Source: Anagrus nilaparvatae (lineage: Eukaryota > Arthropoda > Insecta > Hymenoptera > Mymaridae). From it: a stretch of 64,000 bases of DNA. The stretch is taken from assembly GCA_022575985.1 (NCBI GenBank), contig JAKSXM010000007.1:56326501-56390500 (forward strand), read 5' to 3'. The notes under the pieces are model-generated. The model had not been told where the DNA came from and searched no databases. It worked only from the letters and a program-made list of their open reading frames with translations. Positions 11,306 to 24,831 of this stretch are shown in pieces. How positions within the stretch are numbered: the first letter of the stretch is position 1; the number at the start of each line of letters is the position of its first letter. Both the position numbers and the translations under genes were made by a program.

Positions 11306-14300
11306 TTAAAACTTATTGTTAGCAGCTCCTAGGACTCGTATCTCAAAACTTTTAGGCGTAAGCCTGTTGAACTTAGGCATATTTAGCATTGTTGCATAGC
11401 TAAACAACCTTTCAACAGGTGCAGAAGATGGTAATATGGAATTGTATTTTTTGAACATTTGTTTTACTATTGGATACTCATTTAAAGATTGTAATGTTCT
11501 GTTCTGATCGTTAATGTAATTTATGACTTGAATATCAGTAGTTCCATCAGATAATACATTAGAAGAGTTTGTAGAGTTAAATGTAAACGGAACCACCCCT
11601 TCTCCAAAATTGAATCTCTTATCTGTCTCGATTCCCTGAACTTCTTGAAGTTCAGACCTTAAATTACGTGCAGCCATACTTGCAGCTTCTTCGAGAACCA
11701 ATTTTTTTACTTTTTCTCGCAAATTAATAGGCAAGGCGCCTATGCATGCCCCTTTTATAACTGGGTGTGTAACTGAAGCTAAGGCAGCTTTTTCTCCAAC
11801 TCCTTCTACATCAAAATAAGCCTTAAACCTTTTTTTAACGCTTTCTTGTAGTCCATTAATTAATGGTAAAAATTCTATCAAAGAGGCATCTTTTTTTAAA
11901 CCATCAAAATTGTTAATTATTGTTATTAAAGTGGGTAACATGTACCCAAAGGCGCATTCTTTTTCACCTTGCAGAAAGTCTAATGCGTATGCTATGGGTC
12001 TTAGGCATAAGCAATATTTGTTTAAAAAATCGTAATCACGATCGGTTAATTTATCCAACTTATAGAAGGCAAAAACTTCAGCTAGTTTTTCCTTTTTACA
12101 TATAATATCCCTGATGCAATTAAAAATTGAATTCCATCTGGTTCTTACAGGTCTTTTTAATGCTGAACCAAGAATCTTTATTACGTTTTCAGTAATCATT
12201 GGGGACCTTAGACTACGCCATAACAGAGTGCATTTATTCATAACACTACTGTATTGACCCCATAAATTGGAAGCTTTAAAAATTTTTAAGGTATCAACGG
12301 AACCTACTAAATTTAATGTGTGACTACCACACCTAATATGCTCCGGTAGAAGTTGGCCAAGATCAGGCTGAAAGTCATCTACAGGCTCCATTACTTCACA
12401 CCAATCTTCTTCGAACTCTCCAAAATCATCTAATTCGTCAAGGAACGCAGGATCCAAAGGAATATCTAAAATTGATGTAGCATTATTAATTGTTTAAAAC
12501 GTTCATCTTGGTCTTTATAATATAAAAAACACACAGACTTATACTATAATTATCAGACAGTTAATAATATTAAATTATTTGTGGGAACAAAGTGATTAAG
12601 TGAATATATTATTTCTTGGCAAAAATTTTAAATTAGCAATAATAGTTACAAAACAGAAATTTTTTTAAAATATTAAATAAAATAAATGGGAATTTATTCA
12701 TTAAGTTGTAAACATTTTGCCTTTGTGGCTTTCATATGATTTAAAAAATTTACCTTCACATAAGCTTTCATCTAAATTAATTCCATAAGTTTCAAAGGCC
12801 TTCACAAAGTTGGAGGCATTGTCTGTAACCGTGGCTACTAACTTGGGTGGTGTCAGGTCGAATTCTGAATGAATTTCATGAACAGCATTAGCGATCGTTT
12901 GAAAATTATGGCTACCAGGAAAATGTCTGCATGCTATAGCATGGGACTTCCTCTCAAATTTTTCATCGAGCTAAAAATTTACAAAAAAAAAAAATAAAAT
13001 TAGTATTTATAGAAAAAAAATATCAAAAAATAAGTGATAAAAGAAAATTACAAAGTGTACAGTGACTCCAATAAGACGTCTAGTACGTGTAGACCATACA
13101 TCAGTCGTAGTACATACAAAATCTGCTTCACTAATTTCTTTTTTTATTGCTGCCATGTCTTCATCATGACTATTTGCAATTTTTCGCCCTAAAGTTCTTT
13201 TATCAAAGTGACTTAGGGATTTCCCCTGATCCTTTAATCCCATATCTAAAATTTTTATAAATTCTATGAATTTGGAAATAAGTAAAAACAAATCATTAAA
13301 TTAAATTTGAATGTAATGCACAAACCATCAAATAGTTTTCTCCATTTCGGATGTTCAGTTAAAGACTGAGGAAGAGATACTACTTTGAAAAGCTCAACAA
13401 TATTCTTGTTATACTGAGCTTGGTTGAATTTTGCTGAAGATCTTATTCTTTTTTCAGGTTGTTTTAGTCTGCTTTCTGATTTTTCACGATCAAAATCTTG
13501 TAATAGATCTTCATGTTTTGTCTGATAAAAAAAAAATTTATTATATCAAAAATGCGTGGTTAATCAGAAAACACATGTGATTTGCTTACAATAAAAGATT
13601 AAGACTGCTTACACACGCATGTGAATTTGTAATATGAATTTGTAAAATAAATTTGAAATGGAGTGGAAATTCAAATATCAAACAAACCTGGTAATCTAAA
13701 ATTCGTGAAATTCGTTAAATTTTTGAATAATTATTGTTTATTAAATAATATTAGTTTTTTTTTTTTAAATTCATATTCATAATAATTCCTTTAAAAATTT
13801 AATAAATTTTGCAAATTTTAAATTTTCAGGTTTATTTAATATTTGAATTTCCGCGCCGCACCGTTACGAATTCACATTTTACAACCTAAAAATAAATAAT
13901 CACAAAAATAAAATCAACTTTATCGATTATCATTAAGAAGCGTATACTATATTACCGACGTCATTTATCATATCCAACAAGATAAATAAATAAAAAATAA
14001 AATTAGGTTATTAAAATCCTCGTTAAAATCCAATTAAAATCAAGAAAAAGAAGATTACAACTATTGAAGTGATAAACGCATGTTTATAATTTTTTAAATA
14101 TATTTTAAGATTAGATTAATTATCTATACATTTGATTTTAAGTTTAATGTAATGCCATTTATTTACAAAAAATTTGGTACATGATTCTCTTGATGGCTTA
14201 TGGTTATTTTGATGAATTTCATTTATTATTTTAATTTTTTTTTTTATTAAAGCTTTAGTATTGTGGATATAATAGGAATAAACTATATTATAGTATAAAA

Positions 14301-16051
14301 AACCAATTTTGAAATTGTTTTTCAATGTGTTCATAGAAAAATTACTCCACAAGAATGTAAAAGAATCTTTGTTGTTAAGCTGGAAATTTTAATTAGTGTT
14401 AAATGGTGTTGAAAAAAAGTCAAGTAAGAATTAACTTTCAGCGGATTCAAAAAACTTAACTTAAAAGAAAAATAAATGATTTGACTAAAAAATACTAGGT
14501 CAAGAGTTTTGGAAGGATACGTTACTTAACTTGGTTCATCTCAGAATCATGTTTAAAAGAATGAAAAGATTATAATTTTTTTTTTTTTTATTTAATAAAA
14601 AAGAATTAGCAATGTGTGATTGAATCAAAAAAGTTTAGAAAATGAATCTGGAAAGGTTGAGCAAAAATAATTAAAGATTATTTAGGCTTGAATCCTGGTT
14701 GCGAGATAAGCCAAATTTTTTAAATTCATTTTTTATCTTAAACACAAACAGCATTTAAATATTTACTGTATGCACAAAAATAGATCCTGCCAATAATAAG
14801 TTAACCTATTATAATAGAATATTTCTAGAAAATATTCCTTAAAAAAGCCAGATTATGAATATACAAATCAACGCTATTAATTTATTAACCTATTATTGTA
14901 GCAAAAATATTGTTTGCTTTTCTTATATTTGAACAGGTAAATGTAAGTAATAAATTATCATACTGCTATGTGTGTCCTAAAGTTGGTTAAACTTAATAAA
15001 GATGCGTTATATTCAAACTTTTTAGCCTTTGGGTTAGTTTTACAGATTTGGCACTCTCCAACAATTTTAATACCATCATATGAACTTCTATCTATGTTAA
15101 GTTTAAAATATTTACCACTTAACTCGAATATTGTGTTACATTTATTACTTAACCACCTTTTTTCCTTATCAATTATTTCTGAAAATTATTCATTAAAGTT
15201 TAAATATTGTAATCAATAAGTACTACAAAAAGGGAACATAGAGAAAAATAATTTTAAATATTGTTTTTTTTTTACCTTCATCTGATTCATAATCATTATC
15301 AAGTTCTGATTCTTTCTCAGATTCTGATGGGGGCTCAAAAACTACTTTCCTTGATCGTTTACGGCTTTTTTTTGGAGAAATTACTTGTGTTGAATTTTCT
15401 ACTATTTCTATTTCATTTGTCAAAACTTGATTTGAAGTTCCATTTGCTGTTGTTTGTGTTGTAGAAGGTACTGGTTCCAAATTAATGTCATCGATTTGCA
15501 TTGAGGTTGATTCTGCATCTGAATTTGATTGAATATCTTCATAATTATTAGTTCGTTTTCTAAGACTCAACCGTCTGATCCTTTCAGGAGCTTCAATACC
15601 TTCAACTTTTTATCAATATATATGTTTTTAATTAATTAAATTAATTAATTAATTATATTTAAATAATTTAATTCGTTAATTAATTAGTTATAATTCAGTA
15701 CAATGATGATTACAAAACATAAAATTGAAGTAATATAAATTTATAGATATAGGTATATATGTATATTAAAATTTGATTAAAATAATTTTCGAGTTTTATT
15801 CTTAAGAACTTTTATTCTCAAATAAAATTTAATATAGTTTAATTACTTTTAAAATAGGTACAATATAAAAATATCAAAAAAAAAAAAGAAATGTGTAGGT
15901 TTAATATACCTATACATTTTCTTTTTAATTCTCAAAGAAAAAAATTTAATATTAAATATACCTACTTATCGGTACTTATCAACATGAAAAATATTTTAGT
16001 AATTTAGTACATATTCTTACTTTTTTTTCTTCTTGCTGTTGATTTACTCAT
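11306..16051 (-). CDS. hAT-family transposase, seven exons, about 780 residues, intact
   Basis: The inferred exons (minus strand) are 16051-16021, 15605-15276, 15178-14964, 13521-13326, 13245-13052, 12970-12754 and 12465-11306. Every intron is GT-AG and all phases agree, giving 781 codons with the stop. The start MSKSTARRKK is followed by a basic and acidic disordered region. A BED zinc finger follows, with C163, C166, H190 and H195, the histidine pair being joined across an intron. The RNase H-like core has D306 (in TTDVWS) and D372 (in ATVTDNAS), then the CGSH block (C440, H443) and RTRW near 504. The C-terminal dimerisation region has SSAPVERLFS, whose E746 is the probable third catalytic acid. 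Role: cut-and-paste transposition, acting in the nucleus on the inverted arms at 9905 and 17949. Length is close to that of Ac-like transposases. The exon joins lack transcript proof; a domesticated gene is less likely because arms and duplication are intact. Confidence 0.88.
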
Positions 16052-17559
16052 ATTGTCGAGAATTTTAAATTAATTTTAATTCAAACTTGAGTTCTAACTT
16101 AAAACAGTTTTTTCACTACCTATACAAATTACAAATGCATGATGTACTCAACGGAAATGAGGGCGCTCGTGATGCAAATATTTGGTTTTCAGAAAGGCCA
16201 GAAAGTCCTACAAATTAAATAAAAACACCATGAACTTAATCGCAAGTTTACGAAATTAACACTCGTTTAAAAATGTATTGAGAATATAAAATTATTGGTC
16301 CCCCATAATTATGAGAACTTCATGCATTTAGTAAAATAAAAAGTTAACTCAGATAAATGTTTTAAGTTACATTTAACTTAACTTACACTTAGCTGTGAAA
16401 AAATTTAAGTTTTACAATAGAAATATTAATTTTCATTAGAAATTTATATTTACAAACAAAGAAAAAATTTAATAGAATTTATTTTATACTTACATTCTTT
16501 GAGTTATACCTTCTTGTTTTTTGTTTTTTAATTAATCATTTCAATTATAAAAATTTAAATATTTAAAGAGTCACTAAATTACGGAAGAACGATTGATAGG
16601 TACAGTTTAGGTACATATATAGATATACTTTTGACAGAAGAAGGTTTACGCTTAATGTTTACATCCATTAGAATTGATTTAATTTTTATTACTGACAATA
16701 ATTGACGAATAATTGTAAAGTAATATAATCTATAAATCTATTTCTTATGTATTAAATTATATGAATTTTCTAATTATTCTTATGATGAAAAATAATGATA
16801 AGAAAATTTTTAATTTAAAATTTTTGAAATAGGTACCTATACAGAAATGCTTTATAAAGTGATGCTTTATATATTATAAAAGTTAATATACAATATTTGT
16901 TTAATTAAAATAAAATGCAGTATTTTAAATCTTACACTTAGCACATTTTTTTTTAATTGAATTTTTACTTAGCTATAGTTTGACACCAATAATGAAAGAA
17001 AGACTATTTTTGCAAATTGGTTTAATAAAAATAATCAATTAAGTTACGACGAAAGTTTGCGTGTGAACCTATATAGTTGTACCTATTCTCCGTAAGTTTT
17101 ATAAAAATTTTAAAAATAAACATAATTTATTAAATTATGTATTTATATAGGTGAAAAATTAAACAGACATTCAGAATATAATTATACTCATCATCAAATC
17201 GAAGCTTTAGGAAAGCAAATATCTCAATATACATAACTTTAAAAAAAAAACAACGCTGTTGACCTGTTTATTTCAACAAGTATAATCTGAAAAAAACTAT
17301 ATATATTGCAAAGCGTCGTTATAATTATAAGGTATTCATGGTAATTTTTCTAATAGTTCAAGTTTAGCAATGATAAAAAAATCAAAAGTTTTTTTAATGT
17401 TTATTACGAGGTTTTTTATATTTAATAATGAAGGTATTGTTTATCATCTTATTAACAAAAGATTAGAAAATCATAAGAGAAGTTAAAAATACATAAGATT
17501 CTGTAGTAAACCTTATATATACATTTGATAGTTCTTCCCAAATTAATCAATTTTCTTTT

Positions 17560-17949
17560 TAAATAATTAAATAATTTTAAAATGAATAATATGCTTAAAC
17601 CGAAGCCTCGCTAATTAAAATGAAGAATTCAACGGTTAGTTAAAAGTTAAGAAAGGAATCAAGTTCAACTTTTTCAAAATAGTGCAAATATCACGTTATT
17701 TGGTACGCGATAATTCGATAAACGATAAACGATAATTATCTTATCGAAAATTTTACGATAACCGATAAAAATCTATCTTTTATCGAAAATTTTTCCGATA
17801 AGCGATAAAAATCTATCGTTTATCGAAAAAATTTTCGATAAAAAAAGTATCGTAGTCACTATCGTCCTAAAATACCGATAAAAAATAAAAAAAAAATCGA
17901 TATCTTTTACTTATCGGATACTAAAACTATCGCGATATGCCCAACCCTG
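17560..17949. repeat. Right long terminal inverted arm of the hAT element
   Basis: This is the reverse complement of the left arm from the TAATTATTTA block outward to the terminal CCCAACCCTG. It shares the GCGAGGCTTCGGTTTAAGCA and TAACGTGATATTTGCAC blocks without change. The outermost 60 bp differ from the left arm except at the very terminus, and it has one fewer subterminal repeat unit. Confidence 0.9.
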
Positions 17950-17957
17950 GTTTAAAT
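17950..17957. repeat. Right 8-bp target-site duplication of the hAT element
   Basis: GTTTAAAT is identical to 9897-9904. Confidence 0.95.
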
Positions 17958-20116
17958 TGACAATTTAATAAATAATAATAAATAATAAATTAGCAATTTA
18001 TGGTGAATTAAAATTAACTAGAAAAATATCACTTTAAGAACGAACAAATATTAAGCTTAAAGCACATATATTTGCTATGTGTATAAAAAAGTATGTAATT
18101 ACATTTGTGCTTGTAAATGTATATCTTTATGGATTAAAGCTTTCTTTTATATATTCTTTGAAATCATTGTATCGAGCTAGACGAGACTAGAACAATACTT
18201 GACGTTAAATTCGCTCTCCATAATTCAATCTGATCCATTTCTCTAATGACTTTTCCTAAGTTTCTTTTTTATATATATGCAGCACAAAAAATTTAGATGT
18301 ATATGGTGAAATCTGTAGAAAATAGATCTTCATATTTTTAGAAAATCGTTAAATTTTAACTTAAAAAGAAACCTAAAATTAAAAAAATTCAGTAAAAAGT
18401 TAGTTTTGTGTATGACTTAATGTAAGAATCTACCTGAAGTTCAGTTTTTTGGGTTACTAGATCGTACAAAATATTTATACAAAAATTCAGAAATATTTTA
18501 ATGTTTATGAGCCAAGGACGGTCAAAGTGAGATCATAATTCTTAATATCTTTAAACACAAAATTCAAATTTCAATTTAATTTTCCATTGAAACTGATTAT
18601 TTTTAGGTTTCAACATATATCACGGCTAAGTGCTTTTGTAGTAAAACTTCATTTTGACACTTTGATTTATTAATTATGTAACATACATACACTTTTAACA
18701 TAGAAATAATATAATAAAACATTCAGTGTAAAAAATCTTTTATTTTAAATATTTTCTTTTATTTTATGCAAATTTAAATTTAAAAAAAAATTCATGACAT
18801 TTTTTTAACAATTTAATGCATTTAATTGCTAGTTTTATGTTCTACTCCTCTAAAAACCTTTGAAATTATTAGGAAATCAATTTAATTATCAAAAAAATTT
18901 GAAACTTTGATTAATAAACTAAAGTTAACCCTCTGTCGATCATTTGGTTTTTGTCTTTCTCTAATTTAAAGAATATTTCTTTCATTCTTGAGTTCAAATT
19001 GTAACTATGCAAAAATCAGGTGCTGACAGCGAATTTTTTCATTTTGCAAAATCAGATTCTATACGCCGCATCAAATGGATATTAAAAAAAATTAAATCGA
19101 ACGTTATTTTTTTACAATGATAATTTTTTACAATGATATTTGGAATTTTCTTTTTCATTTTCATGCACAGCAAAATAAAATAAATTTTTACCTGAATAAC
19201 GGATTTTTATCGGTATTATACGTCGTATTTTATTCAGAATAATTATTTCGCCCAAACAGATATCTTCTGAGCCATGCATCAAAGGGTTTTTGATAGTCCC
19301 GGTTACTTAAGCATAATGGACTGAGAGGTTTATCGACTAATAGACCATCATCATAATGCACATAAAGGATTTCAGGGAAAAGAGTCTTTTTACGATATTA
19401 ACGTAATACAAAATAGAAAGGGTACAAAGTACGCAGTGTTAAGAAACTCCAAAATTAATTGTTCAAATTTAACTGAAAATAAAGTTAGAGCCTACTTTTG
19501 ATTCCTTATGAACAAGATTGATCACTGACGACAGTCGAGCAGATTTAAAGAACACCAACGCTCTAAGCTTTTTTATCAAATTGGAAAGAAATTTTTTATT
19601 AGACATCTTGATAAAATCAAATTAAAGTAATAAGATGAGTTTTTGTTCATTCAACATCGAAGATCTTAAGCTAGTTTTAGCAAGGTGGTTTATAAACCAT
19701 TTAAGCTGTCTTATTTTTTTAAAACCTGTTTGGTTAAAGTAAATCACAGTAGAAACCAATTTTTCTAAAGCATTTTTTTTATAAGTAAAAAGTAAATTAT
19801 TAGAATGGATTAAAAATCTTCTTAATTACTACTCATATGGACTTGAAAACTCCAATTTTAATGGAATATTTAAAATTTTTAGTAATTAAGGAGCAGTATT
19901 TGGTTTTGATACTAGCAAAGTTTTGAAGATTTTCTGAAGGAAAAAAGATAATGCTTGTAAAAAGATCATTCAGCCTACAGATAAGAAGCTTTGAAGTTTT
20001 TTTGGGTAAAAGTAGAAGTAGAATATATCTTGGTTGTTGTTTAGAATTTCATTTTATTGTGTATACCTATATATTTCTTTTTAAAAACTCAATTTCATCG
20101 AGTATTTGTAATCCTT
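17958..20116. other. Gene-free AT-rich stretch right of the hAT element
   Basis: No exon or RNA gene can be supported. Composition is somewhat less AT-rich at about 19190-19560 but no frame there is long or recognisable. Confidence 0.45.
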
Positions 20117-20338
20117 CACGCATACAAAAAATTAACAAATATAACTAAAATTACGATTCTGTTTACTAAATTCAGTTTGGTTAAAAGTCACTATAAATTT
20201 TTAGTAAAATTTACTAATAAAATTTGTTTTTAAAACTGAAACCTCAATTTACTAATTTTTTGGTAATGATTACCAATATTTAATAATTTGTATTTACAAA
20301 GTTTGTAGAGGTTAATTTTACTATTCTTTTTTTTTGTA
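20117..20338 (+). repeat. Dispersed MITE-like repeat (copy 1, ends CACGCATA)
   Basis: This copy matches the reverse complement of 60005-60189 over its length. Shared blocks include TATAAATTTTTAGTAAAATT, ACCAATATTTA, AATTTGT.TTTAC and TTTTACTATTCTTTTTTT. The copy at 60 kb is bounded by CACGCA and TGCGTG, which suggests short terminal inverted repeats. It is non-coding and mostly TTTAC/GTAAA motifs. No target duplication is obvious, so the class is unknown. Confidence 0.65.
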
Positions 20339-23300
20339 TCAAATAACATTTTTCAGTAGCCTCTGGATATTTAAGGTTCAGGTTTTTCAGGATTTTTATT
20401 TTGTTTAGACTTACCAACTAGACAATGACAGTATTAAGATTTAGGCTGAAGCATGTTACTGCTGCTTGGTTATTAGTTTTAGGTCCATGAAATGAAGTCC
20501 TGTCAAAACTGTTTAAAACCCTTCTGTTGCAATGTTATCCAACTTTCTAAATAAAAATCTTTCATCAAAATTACAGACAAAATGACTCCACTTCAAAAAT
20601 TTACTAAACGAAAAAGCCAAACTAAATAAATTTAGCTATTTTGATATAACAAAAAGTATCAACTACTTACATATATAAATTATTAATAAAAAAAAAACGA
20701 GTAAAAGTGAGAAATAACAAAAAAATAATAATAATAATAAAATAATAAATCATATTGTTGAAAATTGCAAGTTTGAACAATAGAAATAAATAAAAGATTT
20801 TTATATAAAGATACATTTTATATATACGTAACATACAATGCGACAGCTGAAGATCTGTGTTATAGCTTATGTATTACTTTCTTATTGAACTTCCTTGATA
20901 TTTTTATTTTTTTATATTTTTTTTTTATAAAACTACATAGAAGTATAGAATAACTTTTTTTTTTATTTAAGATATACATCGCTGTAAATCTCGTTGTTAG
21001 AAATTTTTTTTTTTTTTTTAACTACATGAACTACAGTATTTTAATATACAATCAATAAATCAGCATAAAATAAACTCGATATATATAGTTTACTTGTTGA
21101 GTGTGTTAAAAAAAAACATATTTTTTATTTTATAAATATTTTTATCTAGCTGATCTTCTAAAAATAAACTTTGCTTTTTTTTTAGTTTTATAAATTGTAA
21201 AAAAAAAAATGTATTTTTTGATTTATGAATGCACCATTAGCAAACATCAATTATTGTAATTAGATTTTTCATTCGTTTCGTTCATATTTTTTTGATAAAA
21301 TATTCAAAAGGTTTTATTTAGTAAAAATGTTACTTTTTTTTTAATTACACTTTATTTTTTTTTTATCAATTTTTATGAATCTAACTTTTCATTTTGGGCT
21401 TCTGGCTCTATAATTAATGCAGTTAGAATTTATTTTTTTTTGGCAAGAATCAATTTTTTTAGCATAATTTTTAAGTCATTTTGTTACTTGATTTTTTAAT
21501 TTCATGCAACTAAATTTTATACATCCAGCCTACAGAAATTCGCCTAGACATATCTTATGTAGCCATTAGGATAATTTTCAATATCAAGATAAAGTTTAAC
21601 ACAAATTATTTCCATAATAAAGCATTGATAAATAAATGAAAATTACGTTAAAAATTATTCTCGCAAGTGAAATGTCTTCTAAAGACTATATAAATAATAG
21701 TAAATTTTATATCATTTCATATTATTAATAGAAATTCAAAAAAAAAAAATTTAATATAAAGCTGTATTCCATTGATTCGTTTCCCTCGTACTGAGGTACT
21801 AAGAGCTGTAAAGTGGTATTTAGGGTTCAAAAAAATTGTAACATATATAAAAAGGTACAATCATTGCTCCTTATCCAAAAATTAAAATTCATATAAAAAA
21901 TGTTTTCTCGTTTGGTTACCACGTCTTCTTATTTGGTAATCGTTTTCTACGGGGCCAGAAGCTAAAATGGTTGTATGGTCCATAGCAGGTGTATGCAAAT
22001 TGAATAAAGTACTATCCAGCCCCAGCAAAAAAAAGTACATATAATTCTATAAAGTATAACTTACCTTTTATTTTCTATTTTTATAATAAGGATTAATCGT
22101 TGCAAGGAAAATATTAAATGAAATGAAAAAAATATTTATCGTTATAGAAAAGTTTATTTCTCTGTACCATATTATTCTATGTACAAATGAAACGGTACTG
22201 ACATCATTTAACGATCTTAAAACTTAAATTTTTTTTTTTTATTTATTTTTTTTTTAATTTTTTATTAATTTTTTTATTTTTCTTTCTTTAATTATAATAT
22301 ATGTATATATTATATTTATTATATTTATTATCATTATTATTAATTTTCAATTTAATTTTTAAAGAATCAAAAATTCATAACACACTCATTTAATTTTTTT
22401 CTAATCCTTTTTTTTTTTTGATTAATTAATATTATATATTATGAATAATACATTCTTACAGTTACATGTTTATTGGATAAAATAATTGACTTATTATATT
22501 TATGACGTATTTCTTTAAAAAAAAAGGATTATTTTTGTGTGTGTGTGTGTTGAATATAATAAATAGGAAAGAAAATTAAATTTTGTTAGATTTTTTTTCT
22601 TTTTTAATGCAATAAATAAAAAATAGTTTAACGTATTTTGCTTTTTTTTTTGTATCGTTAATAATAAATAAAGCGATGATGCTGGTACGCCGTTAATAAT
22701 ATTTAAAGGTGCTCTCGTTTATATATGTGCCGAGTAAAATTCTGTACGTGACAGTAATCGCGATTTAAAAAAAAGTTTTCGCGAGTTTTGAGGTTAGAAA
22801 AAAAAAAGTTTTTAGTTGCTTGCCTTTCGTTACCGGAATACGTAAAGAACGTGACGTCAAAAAAATGGGAATTTAAAATTTTTTTTTTTTAATTTTCACG
22901 TATATTATAAAAAAATTATATATGTAAAAAAAAAAAATTTTTTATTTTGTCAAAGTACAGAATAAAACTCGTATTTTTTTTGAGCGACATATATTTTTAA
23001 AGAAAAGTACTATAAAAACGTACCTCAGGCTTGAGGACAAGCATATTATTATTAAATTTTCGTACATATATTTCAAATTAATAATTTAACATTTTTCATA
23101 TATTTTATGTAATTGAATTAATAACACACTAGCTAAACTCAAAGTACGAAAAAGTACAAAAGTTTAGCTAATGAAATTACCATCTCATTAAATTATCAAC
23201 GGTCGTCCTCAAGCCCAATTTTTTTTTTCGTAATTTATTATTTATATAAATTGCATATATTTTACGTTATTTTATATATATATATATGCACATAATTGTT

Positions 23301-24768
23301 AATTAGTCATTAAAAAATGTTAAAATAAATTATAAAACTTATTGTATACGTAAAAAAAAAAAATTATTTATAAAATAATTATGTATAAAAAGACTTAAAT
23401 TTTAAAAATTTGTTTTATTAGTTTTTTATTTATTTATTTTAACGCTAGTATTGTAATAAATAAATTCGTATACAAAAAAAATATTTATTTATTTTTTTTT
23501 TTTTTTTTTTTTTTTTTGTATTTTTATTTTTTTTTTTGTTTTTTTAAGAGAGAGCTTTACAGTTTCCATTGAGTACAATCAAATTATAACAACAAACTTT
23601 TTGTGATTTAATTTTGTTATTTTGAATATAAAAATGAGTTTGTTGAATTTAAGAGACTCGATGAAAAGTGTATTTTTTTTAGTGATTTGATAGCTAAGAC
23701 GAAGAAAGGTGTATTTTGAATTGTGGTTGAAAATTTCACTGGGGTAATGTTTTTCAGATTTTTCTGCTTAAAATTCAAAAATTATTGCAAAAAAATTTTT
23801 TTTACTGAAAATACTTGAAAATGAAGAAATCTTGGAGAGTAAAAAGTCTGAAAATTTAAAACATGGACTTGAAAAATAAACATTTCAGGCTAGTTTTGAT
23901 TAAATATTTTTCAAATAAAGCCTAAAACTGTATTTTTCAAAAGATAAATTTTTCAATTTTGAAGTTTTTCGAAGCAGCTAAAAAACAATAAACTTTTCTT
24001 CGTCTTTGGTATCAACTCATTGACATAAAAATTGATCATTACATTTATTAAGATAATATTTTTACTGCCATATCACATGTGTGCAAGTGAGGTCCTTTTT
24101 TCATTTATTTATGCGTCTGCACAAATTTTTCTTCATCTTTTTTTTTTAAATAAAAAAAAAAAAGATCAATGATACAGAAGATTAAAAAAGAAAAATTTTT
24201 CTTTTGTAATTTCACTCTTATTGTTTCTCTGAATAAAATCGATATAGAAATTCCCGTGAAATAATAATTTAGCAATGGGATTTTATATTAAAAACCATGA
24301 CGAAATCAATAAACAAAAGCGAATAAAATTTAAATAAAAATTTTTTTTTTTCAATCTTCTTTATAAAACACACGCATAAATACTTTTATTTTAAATATAA
24401 AAAAATATCATTTAAGCGAGTTTCTAAGGATCTCAGTCACACTACAGGCAGATAATAAAAGCCTTTTTTAATTAATTTTTTTTTAAATATAAATTTAAAA
24501 AAAAAATGTAATTTATATTTAAAAAAAAAAAAAAAAGTAAATTATTATTTTTGTTCGTCCGTAATTTGCCGAACTTGCAAAAAAAAATTGCTTGTTTTTT
24601 ATTTATACCCTCTCACCCAGTAAGCAAATAATATAATTTAAATAAATAATTTATATTTTTGATAAAATTAATATTATCATCCATGTATACATATTAAAAA
24701 AAAAACAAATATCGAGAGCATAAATTTTTGACTCGAAAAAAATATTACGCTCAAGATGCATTTTCTGT

Positions 24769-24831
24769 ATCCATCAGGACGTAAAATGAGATTCGACATT
24801 TTTATGAATTGGCTTTTACGTCCTGATGGAT
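24769..24831. other. 18-bp perfect hairpin with a 27-base loop
   Basis: ATCCATCAGGACGTAAAA at 24769-24786 pairs exactly with TTTTACGTCCTGATGGAT at 24814-24831. Size and loop length resemble an animal pre-microRNA, but a very short relic of a foldback element is as likely. I do not recognise either arm as a known microRNA. Confidence 0.45.

Larger units (their letters stand above)
9905..17949. mobile_element. Complete, apparently autonomous hAT DNA transposon (8045 bp)
   Basis: Both termini read CAGGGTTGGGC inward and are flanked by a perfect 8-bp duplication, GTTTAAAT. The inverted arms are unusually long: 9905-10322 on the left and 17560-17949 on the right, near-identical over about 390 bp apart from the outer 60 bp and an extra subterminal repeat unit in the left arm. 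Between the arms lies one gene, a seven-exon hAT transposase on the minus strand (11306-16051) with no frameshift or stop. A 398-bp MITE (10881-11278) sits between the left arm and the transposase stop codon. An intact gene, matching arms and perfect duplication imply recent activity; mobility itself is inferred. Confidence 0.95.

Noticed and set aside
11920..12105. Plus-strand open frame in the transposase
   Set aside because: It is the antisense of the conserved transposase exon.
14968..15219. Plus-strand 83-codon open frame
   Set aside because: The minus strand here encodes the BED finger exon with matching splice phases.
22680..22860. CpG-richer patch with a TGACGTCA-like motif as a promoter
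   Set aside because: No gene starts nearby on either strand, so a promoter call would be unsupported.
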